Positions 1 to 13,500 are shown, numbered from the stretch's first letter. The stretch: DNA of 64,000 bases from Eutypa lata (GCA_022661535.1 JAKULF010000020.1:124001-188000); one strand, 5' to 3'. Numbers and translations are program-made. Notes: a model not told the origin generated them from the letters alone.

Positions 1-109
1 AAAAAAGGAGGCGGCTTCAATTCGGGTTGAGAACGAATCATCGAGGGGGAGGCGACTCAGCCCAGTCTAGACCGATTGACTCATTTCGATTTGAAAGGAC
101 AACAACTAT

Positions 110-117
110 TATATAAA
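110..117 (+). promoter_or_regulatory. TATA-like box upstream of the glycosyltransferase gene
   Basis: A TATATAAA octamer lies about 200 bp upstream of the preferred ATG at 314. It is the only clear TATA-like element in the short upstream region available. Such octamers also occur by chance, so this is a weak call. Confidence 0.25.
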
Positions 118-313
118 CGACATCGTGAGCGATGAGGATGTCTGGTTTTGTGATCCTGCAGCAGTTGAGCAGACACAGACAAGTCTGGCGCATCGAAGAC
201 ACTTTGAAGTGACGAAAAGAAGAAAGAACAAAAAGACAATAATGATGCTCGACTCTCATCTTATTACCATATTACCGGCTACTCCACAAGCGACGCAGAA
301 ACCTACAAACAAA

Positions 314-1588
314 ATGGAGGAGGAATACACCTACCCCTCCATACCCGGCACTCAACCACTCGACTACGAGTTAAAACCAGCCACAGGAGACAACGAACCC
401 TTACCCCAGGCCCTGACGCATCCCAATCGACCCGTCCGGGGCGGAAAATCCGTATTCGCCTTCTGGCACTCGGGCATCGATACACTGCCGCCCTACCTCC
501 GCCGCAACGTGATATCATGGTACCGACGCCTAGCTCCTCTCGGCTGGACAGTATACGTACTCGACTCGGTCCCGGATTCCCCGCTCAGCATATCCCGGTA
601 CCTCGACACGACCTCATCCTCCGTCGTGCCAGCCGCCTACACCGACGGGCGGATCTCGGGCACGTACGCGCACCAGCACGCCTCGGATCTGATCCGGTAT
701 CCGCTCCTCCTCGCCTACGGCGGCGTCTACATGGACGTGGGGATCCTGCTCTTCGGCGACCTCGATCGCCTGTGGAGCGACCTGCTCGTAAACCCGGACT
801 CGGCTTGCGAGTTCGCGGGTTTCACGATGGGCGGCGCCGATGACCCCACGATTGTCAATTTCGCGTTCGCGTGTCTGCCTGATAACCCGCTTGTGGCGCG
901 CGCGCACCGCATACTGCTGGGGCTCTGGAAGGATGGCGATCGCACTGATACGGTGGGCATGCATCGCCATCCGCTGGTTGATGGCGTTCCGCTGATGCGT
1001 ATGCCATCTGATACGAAGCAGAGTGGTAGTGATGGTGCAGGTGGTGGAGGGCGCGTCGACGCGATTACCGATGAGTCGATGACGGATTATGCCATCCAGA
1101 TCCAGGCTATGAGCGCTGCGCAGAGATGGGTCGATCCGTCGGATGGATGGGATGGCCCATGCTACGTGAGCGAGAAGACCTGGTTACTGGGGATGCTGGA
1201 TGGAGCGAATATCCCCGATCAGCTGGCGGGTTGGGATGGGAAGCGGTTGTTTGACTTGTTATCTCTGCAGATCCCGCGCGATGGAGAGATCAAGACCGAA
1301 GACCATAAGTTGGCGCGCGAGATGGTGGAGAGGACCGTTAGTGATAGCTTGTGCTTTAAGCTGTCTCATGGGTTCACGGCTAAGCTGTTTGGGGGCGACA
1401 CGGTGGGCATGCTCTGGAGAAAGCATGTTGGGAGTGATGCTGTACCGGGCACCTATGCCGGCTGGATGAGATGGGCCATGGCGAGCTGTAAACAGGATCG
1501 CATGTTGGAGCCGATTGAGGTGCCTGTGTATGAGCCGAGTAAGGTTGCACGATTGGACGATTTCATTCACGGACGATTACATTTATAG
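314..1588 (+). CDS. GT32/capsular-polysaccharide-type glycosyltransferase, 424 aa
   Basis: This is an intronless reading frame. I place the start at ATG 314, which has a good context (ACAAAATGG). The frame is open further upstream to 125, and another in-frame ATG lies at 242, but those extra residues are basic and unlike the family. From the 314 start, residues 46-90 give the N-terminal sugar-nucleotide fold, including FAFWHSG and GWTVYVLDS. Residues 124-143 carry the core motif with RYPLLLAYGGVYMDVG. This is the place where GT32/Caps_synth-type enzymes bind metal and sugar nucleotide through a DxD-like motif. Here it reads D-V-G, so the second acidic residue is replaced. The C-terminal half is less conserved. 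Transfer of a hexose to a glycan or lipid is inferred; donor and acceptor cannot be told. No signal peptide is obvious. The 3-prime neighbour GON7 is on the same strand. Confidence 0.72.
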   Translation: MEEEYTYPSIPGTQPLDYELKPATGDNEPLPQALTHPNRPVRGGKSVFAFWHSGIDTLPPYLRRNVISWYRRLAPLGWTVYVLDSVPDSPLSISRYLDTTSSSVVPAAYTDGRISGTYAHQHASDLIRYPLLLAYGGVYMDVGILLFGDLDRLWSDLLVNPDSACEFAGFTMGGADDPTIVNFAFACLPDNPLVARAHRILLGLWKDGDRTDTVGMHRHPLVDGVPLMRMPSDTKQSGSDGAGGGGRVDAITDESMTDYAIQIQAMSAAQRWVDPSDGWDGPCYVSEKTWLLGMLDGANIPDQLAGWDGKRLFDLLSLQIPRDGEIKTEDHKLAREMVERTVSDSLCFKLSHGFTAKLFGGDTVGMLWRKHVGSDAVPGTYAGWMRWAMASCKQDRMLEPIEVPVYEPSKVARLDDFIHGRLHL

Positions 1589-2061
1589 AGGTATTTAGAG
1601 GATTAGATAGATTAGACACTCATAGAAGGCGTAAATATATACTTACATATAGACTAGGATAGAAGCCCATTGTTATTGGCCATTTTTTATAATCATGGAT
1701 TCGTCGATTCATTGAGGAGCGTGACTCCTAACCCCTAAACTAAAGATAAGATGTAAAATGTCAAGTGTTTGTACGAGCCACAACTCCAGTTTAAGGCAGG
1801 TAAATAGTTACTTATACTTACTACTAGCACAGCCACAAATTACCCCACCATATCATCACAAGTAAATTCATTCTCCTAAGGGCTGAGATCAACTCTGCCC
1901 CTCCTTCTATCAACATCGACATCAACACTCATCAATGAACGAACAGACAGCAACTTTTCGTATATCAAGTACCTACCTACTCACCTCATATATACACCAC
2001 TTGCCCATTTCACCATTTACTTCGTATACACTTCAACACAATTACAACCACAACCCCCACC
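1589..2061. other. Spacer / GON7 upstream region
   Basis: No gene is supported. The last 200 bp are C/A-rich and T-poor just before ATG 2062, as is usual for a fungal 5-prime leader. A 132-codon frame starting at 1935 overlaps GON7 in another frame and has no recognisable content. Confidence 0.5.
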
Positions 2062-2437
2062 ATGCCATCACCACCACCAACAGAAAAGCAACCACCTGCA
2101 CCCCCGGCCCCAGCAGCAGAAATAAAAGCAACCTACAACACGCCATACCTCAACAGCGCGCCCCTAACCTTCACAGCACCCCTATCACATCCCATACCAT
2201 CCGGATCAGTACCCGACAAGACAGCCTACCTCACCTCACTCCGCGGCGCCGTCGTAGACCTACAAGAGCGCATCAATGCGGAGCTGACGGCGCGGATGGA
2301 GGAGGACAAGGCGCGCGAGGCTTCCGCTGCTAATGACACTGGTGCTGCTAGAGGCGACGTTGTTGGGAGTGATGTGAAGGCGAAGAAGGGCAGCGGGAAG
2401 GGTGGTGCTGTCAAAAAGGGGAATAATAAAAAGGAGA

Positions 2438-2474
<37 letters not shown>

Positions 2475-2535
2475 CGTGGATGAAGATGCCGAAGAAGAGA
2501 ATTACGGGGAGGAGGTTGTGGATGATGAGGATTGA
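2062..2535 (+). CDS. GON7: EKC/KEOPS complex subunit Gon7, 157 aa
   Basis: Gon7 is the small fungal-type subunit of the KEOPS/EKC complex. The complex makes threonylcarbamoyl-adenosine (t6A37) in ANN-decoding tRNAs and is linked to telomere maintenance and transcription. Recognition rests on residues about 25-95: ATYNTPYL, then SGSVPDKTAYLTSLRGAV, then LQERINAELTARMEEDKA. This Tyr-Leu-x-x-Leu-Arg plus helical ERIN..LTxxMEEDK pattern is typical of fungal Gon7. The tail is disordered: a Lys/Gly-rich stretch, 11 alanines and an acidic end (DEDAEEENY..). The start ATG at 2062 has a strong ACC context and follows a CA-rich leader. No intron is needed. It is convergent with VPS39 on the other strand. 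The family is fast-evolving, so the call depends on the central motif. Confidence 0.78.
2440..2472 (+). repeat. (GCT)11 trinucleotide run encoding 11 alanines in GON7
   Basis: Eleven uninterrupted GCT codons lie inside the GON7 tail. Because they are pure in codon use, the run behaves as a microsatellite and probably varies in length between strains. Confidence 0.9.
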
Positions 2536-3040
2536 GATCATCGTCGGCTAGTCTACCACCTACCGAACAGCCAACCATTATCAAGCGAGATACGAGCGGT
2601 CCCGAGCATTAACGACGAAAGAATGCATACAAATGTTGTTATCACGAGCGGACTTTTACAAGGGCTTAATCGGATCAAACTGCGATATGATAATCCGAAT
2701 GATAACCCGAAGAAAACAATGGTTGAGCTAAGGAATGGATGGATGAATGAATAGATGTACGGATGGGTATTTGCAATTTCGAAACCAGTCCTTCCTACCC
2801 TACCTTGCTTACCCCCCCCCCCCCTCTCATCATCGGATGTTCAACCCGAGGCTATGCTACGGTGTACTATGTTATGCTACGATGCCCGATCACGCACAAG
2901 CACCAGCAGCGCCAAAAACCACCGTCGAATAAAACAATAAAACCTGAAACCACTGTATACATACTGTTGTTGAACAGAAAAGGGCCTCCCGTCTGATCCT
3001 GCTCCCCGAAACATATTCGCTTGCACCAACTCAACTGAAC
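2536..3040. other. Convergent 3-prime spacer with a C13 tract
   Basis: This region holds the 3-prime ends of GON7 (+) and VPS39 (-). A run of 13 C at 2812-2824 is the main landmark. Small frames at 2747-2996 overlap each other in three phases and have no support. Confidence 0.6.
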
Positions 3041-6000
3041 TCAACTCACACTCCCCAACCTCCCCCAAGCCCCGGCAACCTTACCGGCCTGATTCCCACC
3101 CACACCCAGACTCCCACTCACACTCACACTGACACCTCTATCCCCCCCTCTCCCCTGACAGCCATAGTGCACCACACTATTATCAGGTCTAACAGCAACA
3201 ACGCTATTCCCCAACCTCTTATGACAAACGCCACAGACGCGCTCCTCACTAATAACAACCCTCCTATTACGCCCACCTTGTCCTTGTCCCTGTGAACCCA
3301 TCCCATCACCAAGCAGCAGCAAAGCCTGGGAGTTGACGAGCTGGGTGCGGCGCAGGCCCTCGACGACGCGCGACTGCGCCACGGCCGAGTTGGCGGCGCG
3401 GATGCGGCCCCGGAAGTACGACGTCAGGTCCGCGACTGGCAGGTCGTCGGGGATGAGGGATAGGGTCGAGGCCGCGGGGAGCCGGGACCCGTGCCGCGAG
3501 AGGAGCGACAGCGCCGGCTCTAGGTTCGGCCTGTGCGGTGGCGTCGGCGTCAGGTAGAGCGAGAGCAGAGTGTGGTAGATGGAGGGCGTGGCGTCCGGGT
3601 CGTCCGGATCGCCGGTGGTCGTAGTGGTGGTGGGTTCGCCACTGCCGCCGCGGGATACGGGGGGCGAGGCCGTGTCGCCTGTTTTGTAGATGCGGTTGCA
3701 GTACCTATGATGGGGTGTGTTAGAGGGATATAGAAAATAGAGATGGATGGATAGTAATAGCGAAGACAAGACAAAACAAGACAATGAACTTACTCTTCCG
3801 CCTTAGCATAATCCTGCATCTTGAAGACATATATCTCAAGCGCCTGCTTGTGCTGCCCCATACAGCTGTACACCACAGCAAGGGCTTCGAAGAAAGCCGG
3901 ATCTAGATGCCATGTTAGCCAATCCGTAAAAGAATCACATCCCCATTTCAAACATAAAAGGAAGAGAGAATAGGCCAAAAGACAACAAGAAGAAAAAGAA
4001 AAGTCGAAGACCTACCATCACGAGGAATCAAAGCATAAGCCCTACTAAGGCTAATCTGCCTGCTCTCCCTCAAGAACCTAACCAATTTCGCCATCCTCTC
4101 ATTCCAGATCTCCGTACCCCTACCTCTACCTCTACCCCTTTCCTTCTCCCCCTCTCTCCCCTTTCTTCCTCCACCACCTCCCTCACCCTCACGCCCATCC
4201 CCACGCTCATCCCCACCATCCCCATCCCCAGCATCCCTCAAAAGCCCAACCATCAACTCCACAAACCGATTATGATACTCCGGCGTACCATCCCCCCACT
4301 CCGCAATGACATGATCCAGGTAGCGGACCTCGAGCTCGACGTCCAGCTTGCCCAGGTAGTCGAGGACGCGGTCGCGGGGCAGGGTCTCGGCGTTCTCCGT
4401 GTCGGCCACGAACACCTGCATGCCGAGGTCCGGGTCGCGCCGGAGCACCCACCGCGCGAACTCCAGCACCAGGTCGATCAGGTCCGGCGGCAGCGACTGC
4501 AGGTACGCGACCGTGCGCCGCGGCCCGCGGAGCTGCTCCGGGATCTGCTGCACGTCTACTTGCACCTCGTGGACTCTCTTGTTGTTGACGGGGAGAGGTT
4601 TTTGCTGTGCCGCAGGCGGCTTCGTCGTTGTCTTCTTGTTGTTGTCGTCGCTGTTATTATTGTCATCATCGTCTACTGCTGCTGCCGGTGTAACCTTCTC
4701 ATTCACGACAGGCAGCTGTTCCGAGGCCGCCGTTCCCTCACCACCCGCATCATCCTCACTTTTTTCATTCTCATTCTCAGCCAGTTCTGCACCATCGACG
4801 TCCTCCTTCCCCTTCTTCTCCCGAGCTTCCCCAAACCGCCTCAAGATCTCCAACGCCTCGCGGTGGAGGCGCTTCCCGTGGAAGAAGTCGACGATCTCGT
4901 TGAAGCGGTTCTTCTCGAGCAGCTTCTCGCGGACGACGTCGGGGTCGCAGAAGTTGGCGATGCGCAGCAGCGAACCGATCAGGCTGGGCTGGCTGAACAT
5001 GTAGCCGCGGAACAGCGTCGTGTCCACCAGCGTGAACGTCTCGATGAGCTGTTTCGCTAGCTGCTCGTCCGACTCGGACTTCTGCGGCTGCGCGAGGAGG
5101 TGGTCGATGGCCTGGCTGTCGTCGATCAAGCTCGAGGAGGATTGCATGGAATCCAAGGTCCGCTGTTTTCGCGGCTTCAGCTTCCCCGTCGTTGGGTCGA
5201 TCACGCGCTGGAGGCGGGCTCGCGTTCCGGCTAGGTAGCTGTTGAGTTCCCTCACGGCCTTCACTAGGTCGTCACCCTCCAGCGCTTTGCTGTCATTTGA
5301 TCCTTTCTTAGCCTTAGCTTTAGGCTTGATACTTGCCGCATCTTCGTTATCGGTACTACCTTTTTTGGAAGAGGCAATGGACGCAGCATCGGAGTCCGTC
5401 TTGCGACTCCCAATCCAATACCTGGCGAACGCACTAGCTTTCGCCGGTGACGATGCAACATCTGTAATCGTATTGCTGGCACCCGCATCCTTTGCCGGTT
5501 TATCCCCGTTTGCCTTTGTCTTCGCCTGCTCCTCCTCCTCATGCTCCTCTTCTTCCGACGTTTCGTCCCTTTCAGGCTCCTCTGACAATTCACCAGCAAT
5601 TACCCTCGGATACAGTCTCAGAACCCTCTCGGGAGGAGCGTGGACATCATCCTCGTTGAAAAGGTCCAGGCTATCACGAAATCTGCGTTGCCTGAAGAGG
5701 GTCTCGGCCTTGCGCATTTTGACTTCACGCAACGTGCCGCTCTTATCCTTAAGCAGCGCGTCCTCGAGCATGTTCAAGACACTGATAGCCTCGTCGAAAT
5801 TGCCCTGGTCTATGAGTTCCTGGACCTGGGTGTCGTAGTCGGTGGCGTCCATCTTCCAAACCGCACGGTCGCTGCTCACATGAAACCCCTTGGCGGCGTG
5901 AACGAGACTGACGGTGGGTGGTGGGAAGTGCATATTCGCAGCACCGGGAAGTTCGATGGTTTGTAACAAGCTAAGGGTATCGGGGTTCCGCACCTCAACA

Positions 6001-7084
6001 GAGCCCTTGGCCGGATTCTGCAGGGCTAGGAGGTACGGATAGCTATACCCTATGCCCTCGGGTGCTGCCTGCCAGGGAACCTGGCGTTTCTCAATTGGTT
6101 TTCCCTCGGCCCCGACATCGATGAACAGGGTATTGATATCGCGGGCCAGCAGCATATGGTCATCAGTTAGGCGGGCAGCCAGCGGCTTAGGCACATAGCC
6201 GCCCAAACCCATATAACCCATACTCGCAGCGCCGAACCTGCTTCCCTGTCCGCCACCCACCGCAGCACCAGCGCCCGTGATCTCCCTAGTCTCAGCCGTC
6301 GTCACATCCACCAAGACGTACCCGGCGTTCAAGCCACATATGAGCTTAGTAGCGTTGGCCCAGATCACGGTCCGAATGGCCTCGGGGAGCAGAATCTCCG
6401 TCACGTCATGGTGAAGCTCGCTCTCGTGCCAGCTCCACAGCAAGAGCCTACGCTTGACGGCAACGGCTAGCCGACTGATGATCTCCGGAATACCCGTGGC
6501 GGCATCTTTGACAATGTTGCTAGTCACGGCGAAGCAGGTGGCGTTCTTGGTGCGGGCGAGGGTCTCGTTGAGCTCGTAGGTGCCCAGGTCGTAGAGCGAG
6601 ATATGGTAGTTGGATAGGGAAATGAGGGTGTTGGCTTCCTTGATGATGGCGAGCTGCTCGATGGACCGCGTGGAGAACTTCTCGACTTCGCGCAGGAGAT
6701 CGGTGGGTCTAGGCGCCGGACTGGGTTGCGAGTCTGGGTTTGTGGAACTGTCGGGTGGTGGTGAATCTGTCGTATCTGCCCCGTTGCTCGCTGATGGCTG
6801 CGATTGTCTCGCGGATATTTCGTTTAAGCGGTATATACGTAAGGAGCCTGAGTTTAAGCCGACGAGGACACGATCACCTAGGATTGTCAAACATCAGCTA
6901 GGTCCTTCCCTATATTGTAGAGATCGATACACCTCCCTTTCCACGTAGATACCCACGTAAATAAATAGAAGCTTAACCAGACGAGGGTAAACGTATACAT
7001 ACCATAGGCTAGAATGGTCTCGATCTTAGACTTGTCGCGCTGCTTAAGCTCGATGATGGGTCGAGCCGTGAATGCGGAGAGCAT
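3041..7084 (-). CDS. VPS39: Vps39/Vam6-family HOPS tethering subunit, about 1238 aa, 4 exons
   Basis: Exons: 7084-7003, 6877-4016, 3902-3794 and 3704-3041 (minus strand). All junctions are GT-AG and the phases join exactly. The frame is also open upstream to a GTG, but ATG 7084 gives the expected start MLSAFTARPIIELKQRDKSK. Residues 1 to about 330 form the CNH/beta-propeller-like region (GDRVLVGLNSGSLRIYRL across the first junction). Helical clathrin-repeat-like segments follow (RKAETLFRQRRFRDSLDLF), then the Vps39 domain-1 region (DTTLFRGYMFSQPSLIGSLL). The last two exons give the C-terminal Vps39 domain 2: CMGQHKQALEIYVFKMQDY, YCNRIY and a terminal zinc-binding C-x2-C..H-x2-C (CGVCHKRL to VVHYGC). 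Long acidic, Lys-rich and Gly/Arg-rich linkers interrupt the repeats. The protein tethers vacuole/late-endosome membranes through Ypt7/Rab7. Its 5-prime end lies only about 340 bp from the A+T block. Confidence 0.9.
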
Positions 7085-7423
7085 AGTGCCGGCGGGAAAA
7101 AGGTTGAGGTTACACAGGCAGCCTAGCCGGAGCTGCTCCGAATCACTCACCACCTAGTTGGTAGTTATCTCGAGAGGTCCGTCATCGACTTTGAGTGTTG
7201 CTTTGTCTCTTGGGTATCGTATTTAGTGGAGTCACATGAACCCTCCGGTATGGTATCAGTATCAACGTAGATGTGAACTATATGAGTGCGTGCGTGTGTG
7301 CGTACATATATACGAAGTAGGTAGTATCTACGAGATTGAATTAGGTAATAAAGGAAGTAAAGATGAAGAAGATGTCACCGATGCTTCCTTAATTGTCGGT
7401 GTTGACATGTACATACTACCTAC
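7085..7423. other. VPS39 promoter region, up to the edge of the A+T block
   Basis: This is the upstream region of VPS39, with TG/TA-rich stretches near 7285-7315. A 70-codon frame at 7236-7448 runs into the terminal repeat and is not considered a gene. About 340 bp separate the VPS39 ATG from the first repeat copy. Confidence 0.6.
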
Positions 7424-7550
7424 TGAAAGTATCATAACAACAGAATAGGAATAAGGGTGTAATTGTGGTTATATTCTCTAAATATCTCTTTATTAAGCTA
7501 AGTAATAAGGAAACTTATCTAATAACCGAATTACGTAACCCATCCATACT
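7424..7550 (+). repeat. Left copy of the terminal direct repeat
   Basis: This aligns without gaps to 17669-17795. In its first about 50 bp this copy keeps G/C where the right copy has A/T. In its last about 60 bp the situation reverses. Nearly every difference is a C/T or G/A transition; one A/T transversion was seen at about 7505. Similarity stops at about 7550 (inner side) and fades upstream of 7424. Confidence 0.85.
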
Positions 7551-10500
7551 CGGCCAAATTACCCGTAAACGACCATCGCATTAACAAAACGAAAAAAATA
7601 AAAATCATAAATTTTTATTAATTATATAATATATATAATTTTTATATTTTATATTAATCTTAAATAATTTTAATAATTTAATATTATTCGAATTTATTAT
7701 TATTTTTAAAGTTTTATTTTAATTAATTTTATAAAAATTAAAAATTAATAATATTTAATTTATTAATAATCGACGAAAAATCGTAAAGATTTAAATACTT
7801 TATAAAAATTATTACGATTTTTTTATATAAAAATAAAAACGAAATCGATTATTTAATATAATAAATATTAATTATAACATTTAATATTAATATAATTTTT
7901 TTAATAATTAAAGAATTTATTTTTTTATTAAAATTATTAATTTATTTTTTAATAATTTTAACGATTTTATTTTAATTATAAAAAATAAACGTTTTAATTA
8001 ATTAAATTTTAATAAAAGAAATTTTAATATTAACGATTTTTTTTTTTTAATATAACGAATTCTTTTTTTATTATAACGAATTTCTTTTTTTATTTTTTAA
8101 ATTAAATAATAAAATTAATAATATTTTTATTAATTAAATTTAATTTATTTAAATAATTTTTATTAATAATTTTTTATTAATTTACGAATATTTTTTAATT
8201 TAATATTTTTTTATATAACGTATTCGTTTAAAGATTTTAATAAATAATTATAAATTTTTCGTAATTAATACGATATTTATAAAATAAAATGTTTAACTTT
8301 TTATATTTTATAATAATAAAATCGTTAAATATTTTTTTAATAATTTATTAATTTTTAAAATTTTAACTTTTTTTATATAAAATAATAATATCGTTAATTA
8401 ACTTTTCGATTTTATTTAATATTTAATTTACGTATAAATTTAACGAAATTATTTAATTTTTATATTTATATATTAAAATATTATTATTTTTAATTAAAAT
8501 ATTAATATTTTTAAATAATTAAAAAATCTTTTTTTTATATTTATTATTTAAAATAATAATATAAATATAAATTTTTTTTATAAATTTTTTTATTTTATTA
8601 ATTAAATTATTTATATTATCGTTAAATAATAATTTTTTATTATTTAAAAATAATTTCAATTTTAATTTAATAATATAATTATTTAAATTTTATTTTTTTT
8701 TTAAAAATTTTTATAATTATAACGTATTAAAATAATTTTTTAAAATAAAAATATTATTTATTATATCGTTAATTTTATTAATTAATTTATTTAAAAACTT
8801 TATTTAAATTTAATTTAAATTATTTTATTAATTTTAAACTTAATTATTAAATTTTAATTTTTAATTTAATATTAATTATAATTTATATTTTTTTTAATAT
8901 TTTAAATTCGTAATAATTTTTAAAGTTTTTATATTAAATTTTAAATATAAATAAAAAATTTTAATAAATATATTTAAAACTTTATATTTAAATAAATCGT
9001 TAATAATTATTATTTTTTTAATAAAAAATATTTAAATAACTTTTATATTTTTAAATTTTAAATATAATATATTTAATTATATATATTAATAAATTTTTTA
9101 ATTTATAAAAAAAAATATATTAAAAAAAATATTATTTTAATATAAAAATAACTTTTTATAAAAACTTATTAAAAATTATATTTATAAATATTATTTTTTA
9201 TTATAATTTATATAATTATTAATAATTTTAATTATATAAATTATTTAATTAAATTATAATATATAATTATTTAATTTTTATTTAATTATTATTATTTTTT
9301 TTTATTTAAATTAAAAATAATTAAATAAAAATTAATATAAATTATTAAATTATTTCGTTTAATTTAAATTTTAAAATCTTAAATCTTTTAAAATTTAATT
9401 TAAAAAATACCTTTAATATAATTAATTAAATAATTTTTTTTAAAAAATAATAATTTTTTATTTAAAATTTTAAAATAAATAATATAAAATGTAATTAATT
9501 AATTTATATTAAAAATATAAAAAAAATTATCGTTAATTTTTTTTTTAATTAATTTAAAATATTAATATAAATAAAATATAAATTTTAATATATATAATTT
9601 TTTTTAATTATTAAATATAATAATAATTTAAATTCGTTTTTCGTTATTTAAATAAATTATATTTATTTTAATAATAAAAATTACGATATTAATTTTCTTT
9701 AATTTCGTAAACGTTAATATTATTTTTTTAAAAGATATTTTAAATAATAAAATTATTAAATTAATAAAAATTTTATAAATTTTAATTTTTATAATTTAAA
9801 TAATTAATATTAATTATTTAAAAATTAAATATTTAAAAAATTAAAAATTAATTATTAAAAAAATAAAATTAAAAACAATTAATTAAAAAAAAAATTTATA
9901 AAAAATTAAATTATTAAAAAGATTATTAAAAATAAATTAATTATTAAATAAAATTAATAAAATAAACGCGTTAATAATAATATAAAAAAATATATAATTT
10001 TTAAAAAATATTTTTTTATATATTAATTATTTATTTTTTTAAACTTTTTTAATAACTTTAAATAAAAATTAATAAAATAATTATAAAAAAATAATAATAA
10101 TATAAAAAAATATAATTAAAAAATCTTAATATTTATTATTTCGATTTTTTATTTATTACTTTTATTTTTTAATTAAAAATTATTTTTTAATTTTTTAATT
10201 TAAAGTTTAAAATTAACTTTTTTTTTTTATTTAAATACGAAATATTTAAATTCGTCGTTTTTATTAATATTTTTTTTATTCGTTTTATAATTATATTTTT
10301 TCGTTAATATATAATATTAAATAAAATATTTTATTTAAAACGTTTAAAATTATTAATATAAACTTTATAAAATTTATTTTTTTTAATAAAATTAATAACT
10401 TTTATTAAAATATTAAATATAATTTAATATATTTTTAATAATTCGATTTAAATAAATAATAATTTTAAAGCTTTAAAATCGTCGTTTAAATTAAACTTAA

Positions 10501-13500
10501 ATTTATTTTTTTAAAATTATTATATTCGTTAATTTTAATTTTTAATATATTTTTATATTTAATCTTTTTTTTAATATTTATATATAATACTTAAACCTTA
10601 ATATATATTTTTATTTATTAAAAATTCTTATATCGTTAATTTATATTTTTTTTATTAATTAATATATCTTTTTTTTTTATTAAATTTATTAATAATAATT
10701 ATTAAATCGTTATAATTTAAAATCTTAATTATAAATTTTATCTTTTAATTAAATATAATTTATAATAATAATAAATTATAATTTTTTATTATTTATAAAT
10801 TAATTTTAATAAATATTTTAAATAAAATATTAAATTATTTATTTAATTTTTTATACTTAATATTAAATATTTATTTATATAATTAAATAATAATTAATTT
10901 AATTATTTTTTTAATTATTTCGTAAAATTATTTTAAATAAATTAAATTATAAATAAGCTTTAATTTTTAATAATTAAAAAATACTTTAATTAAAAAATAT
11001 TTAAAATAATTATTATTATTAATATATATTTATTAAAAACATTTAAAAATATTATATAAAGATTTTTAAAATTTAAAAACGTTAAATTAAAATGCTTTAT
11101 TAATTATTACTTTAAATACAAATCAAATAAAATAATCGATTATTATTAATATATATTTAACTTTATTTACTTTAACGAAAATAAAAAAGCTTATAAAATT
11201 TATATTAATTAAATTTTATAACTTTATTAAAATTATTCGTTTTAATTTAATAATTAAAAAAAGTTTCGATTTAATTTCGTTATATATATAATAACGTTAA
11301 TAATATTTAATAACATTTAAATATTATATAAATTATTAAAAATTATAAATTAAATTTTTTAAAATAATTATTATAATATAATAATTATATTTATCGTATA
11401 TTTATAAAAGAATTAAATTAATTTTATTAAATAAAATATATTTTATTATATTATTATTACTTTTTAATTAAAATAAAAAGTTATTAATAATATAATATTT
11501 AATTACATTTTTAATAAATAAACGTCGTTAATTAATAATAAATTATTTAACGAATTTAAATTTTAAAATTAAATAATAAATTAAATCATTATATTATTTA
11601 ATTTTTATATATAACTTTATAAATAATTTAAAAATTTATTTAATTTTTATTATATTAATTATAAAATTATTATTATTTAATAATTTAAAAAAAGATAATA
11701 TATAAATTAATTAAAAATTAAATTAATTAAAAAACTTTTTTTAAATTTATTTTATAATTAATATAATAAAAAAAAGCTTTTTAATATTAAATTTAATAAT
11801 TAATTAATAAATAAATTCAATTAATTTCGAAAATTCGTTTATAATTTTAATAATTTTAATAATATTTAATTTATAATAAATAATAAATTAATATTTATTT
11901 AATTTTTTAATTTAAATAAAAATCTTTTTACGTATATTTACTTTTATATTAAACATTTAAAAAAAGTTTAAATAATTAATATATAATATAATAAAATAAA
12001 ATAATTTAATTATTATTTATTTACATTTAACGAAACATTTTATAATCTTTAAAGCTTTTTTTTTTAATAATATATTTAATTTTTACGTTTAAAAATTTAA
12101 ATAAAAAAAATATTAAAATATTAATTAAAGACATTAATATATTTATTATAACGGTTTTTATTTATTAATTAATAAGTTAAAAAAGAATTTTTTTTATTTT
12201 TATTAATAATATATTAATCGTTAAATAATATTATTAATTAACATTTAAATTTTTAATAATTCGTTTTTAAATTTTATAATATATAATAATAAATGCTTAT
12301 TTTTAAGCTTTTTTTTAAAAAAACAATTTTAAAATAACTTTTCGTTATATTAAATTTTTTTTTAAAAAAAGTTTTTTTTTAAATAAATTTAATATAAACG
12401 TTTTTAAAAATTTTAATAAAATTTATACGATTAAATATATAAATACGTAAATAAAAAATTAAATAAAGAAATTCTTTTAACTTTTTTTAATTTTTAAAAT
12501 AATTTTCGATCGAAGATTAATTTTTAAATTAATTTTAATATTTATTTAATAATTAAATTTTTTTTTAAAAAAATTTAAATTTTAAAGTTTTAATTAAATT
12601 TATAAATAAAAATTTTTTTTTAAATATTATATTAATAAATATAAAATTTAAATAAAAAAAATAATAATAATAAAGAAAATTAAATATTTTATTAAAATTT
12701 TTAACGAAAATATTATAATTATTAATAAATACGTTAAAAAAAATACTTTAATTAAAGTAATAATTTATTAATATAAATAATATCGATTTTTAAATTTTCG
12801 TTTTATTAAATAATAATTATTTTTTAAATTTTAAATTATTTAAAATATAATATATATATATTAATTTAATTAGTTTTTATAATATTTAAATATTAAATTA
12901 TTAATTATTAAAATTAATAAATAAAATTTTAAATTAATTAATTTTTTAAATATTAATTAATTAATATTTATAAAAAACGTTATTTTAATTAAAAATTTTA
13001 TATTTCTTTTAAAATAAAATATTAAATATATTATTTCGATTATAAATTAATTATTAAAATTTAATTATAACGAAATTAATTAATTTATAATTTTAAACGA
13101 TTTAACGATTTTTATTTTTCTTTAACGAAAATTAAAAATATATATTTTATTTATTTAACTTTAAATATATAAATTTAATTTTCTTTATTTAAAATTAAAC
13201 TTTATTAATAAACTTCTTTTTATTAAAAATATATTTAAATTATTTTAATCGAAAAGATTTAATATTTTTATTAATAATAATAAAATATTTAATTAAATTC
13301 GTACTTTAAATATCGTTAAACGATTTAATAAAATAATCGTATTAAATATAATATAATCGTTTAATTAAAACTTATTTTTTTAATATATTTATTATTAATT
13401 TAATAATAATTTTAAATTTATTAAATTAATCGTTAATTATAAATTAAAAATTATTTAATAAAAATTTTTATTATAATTTTTAATTTATAATTAATCGTTT

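Noticed and set aside
4272..5838. Plus-strand frames antisense to VPS39
   Set aside because: Shadows of the VPS39 main exon, caused by its biased codon use.
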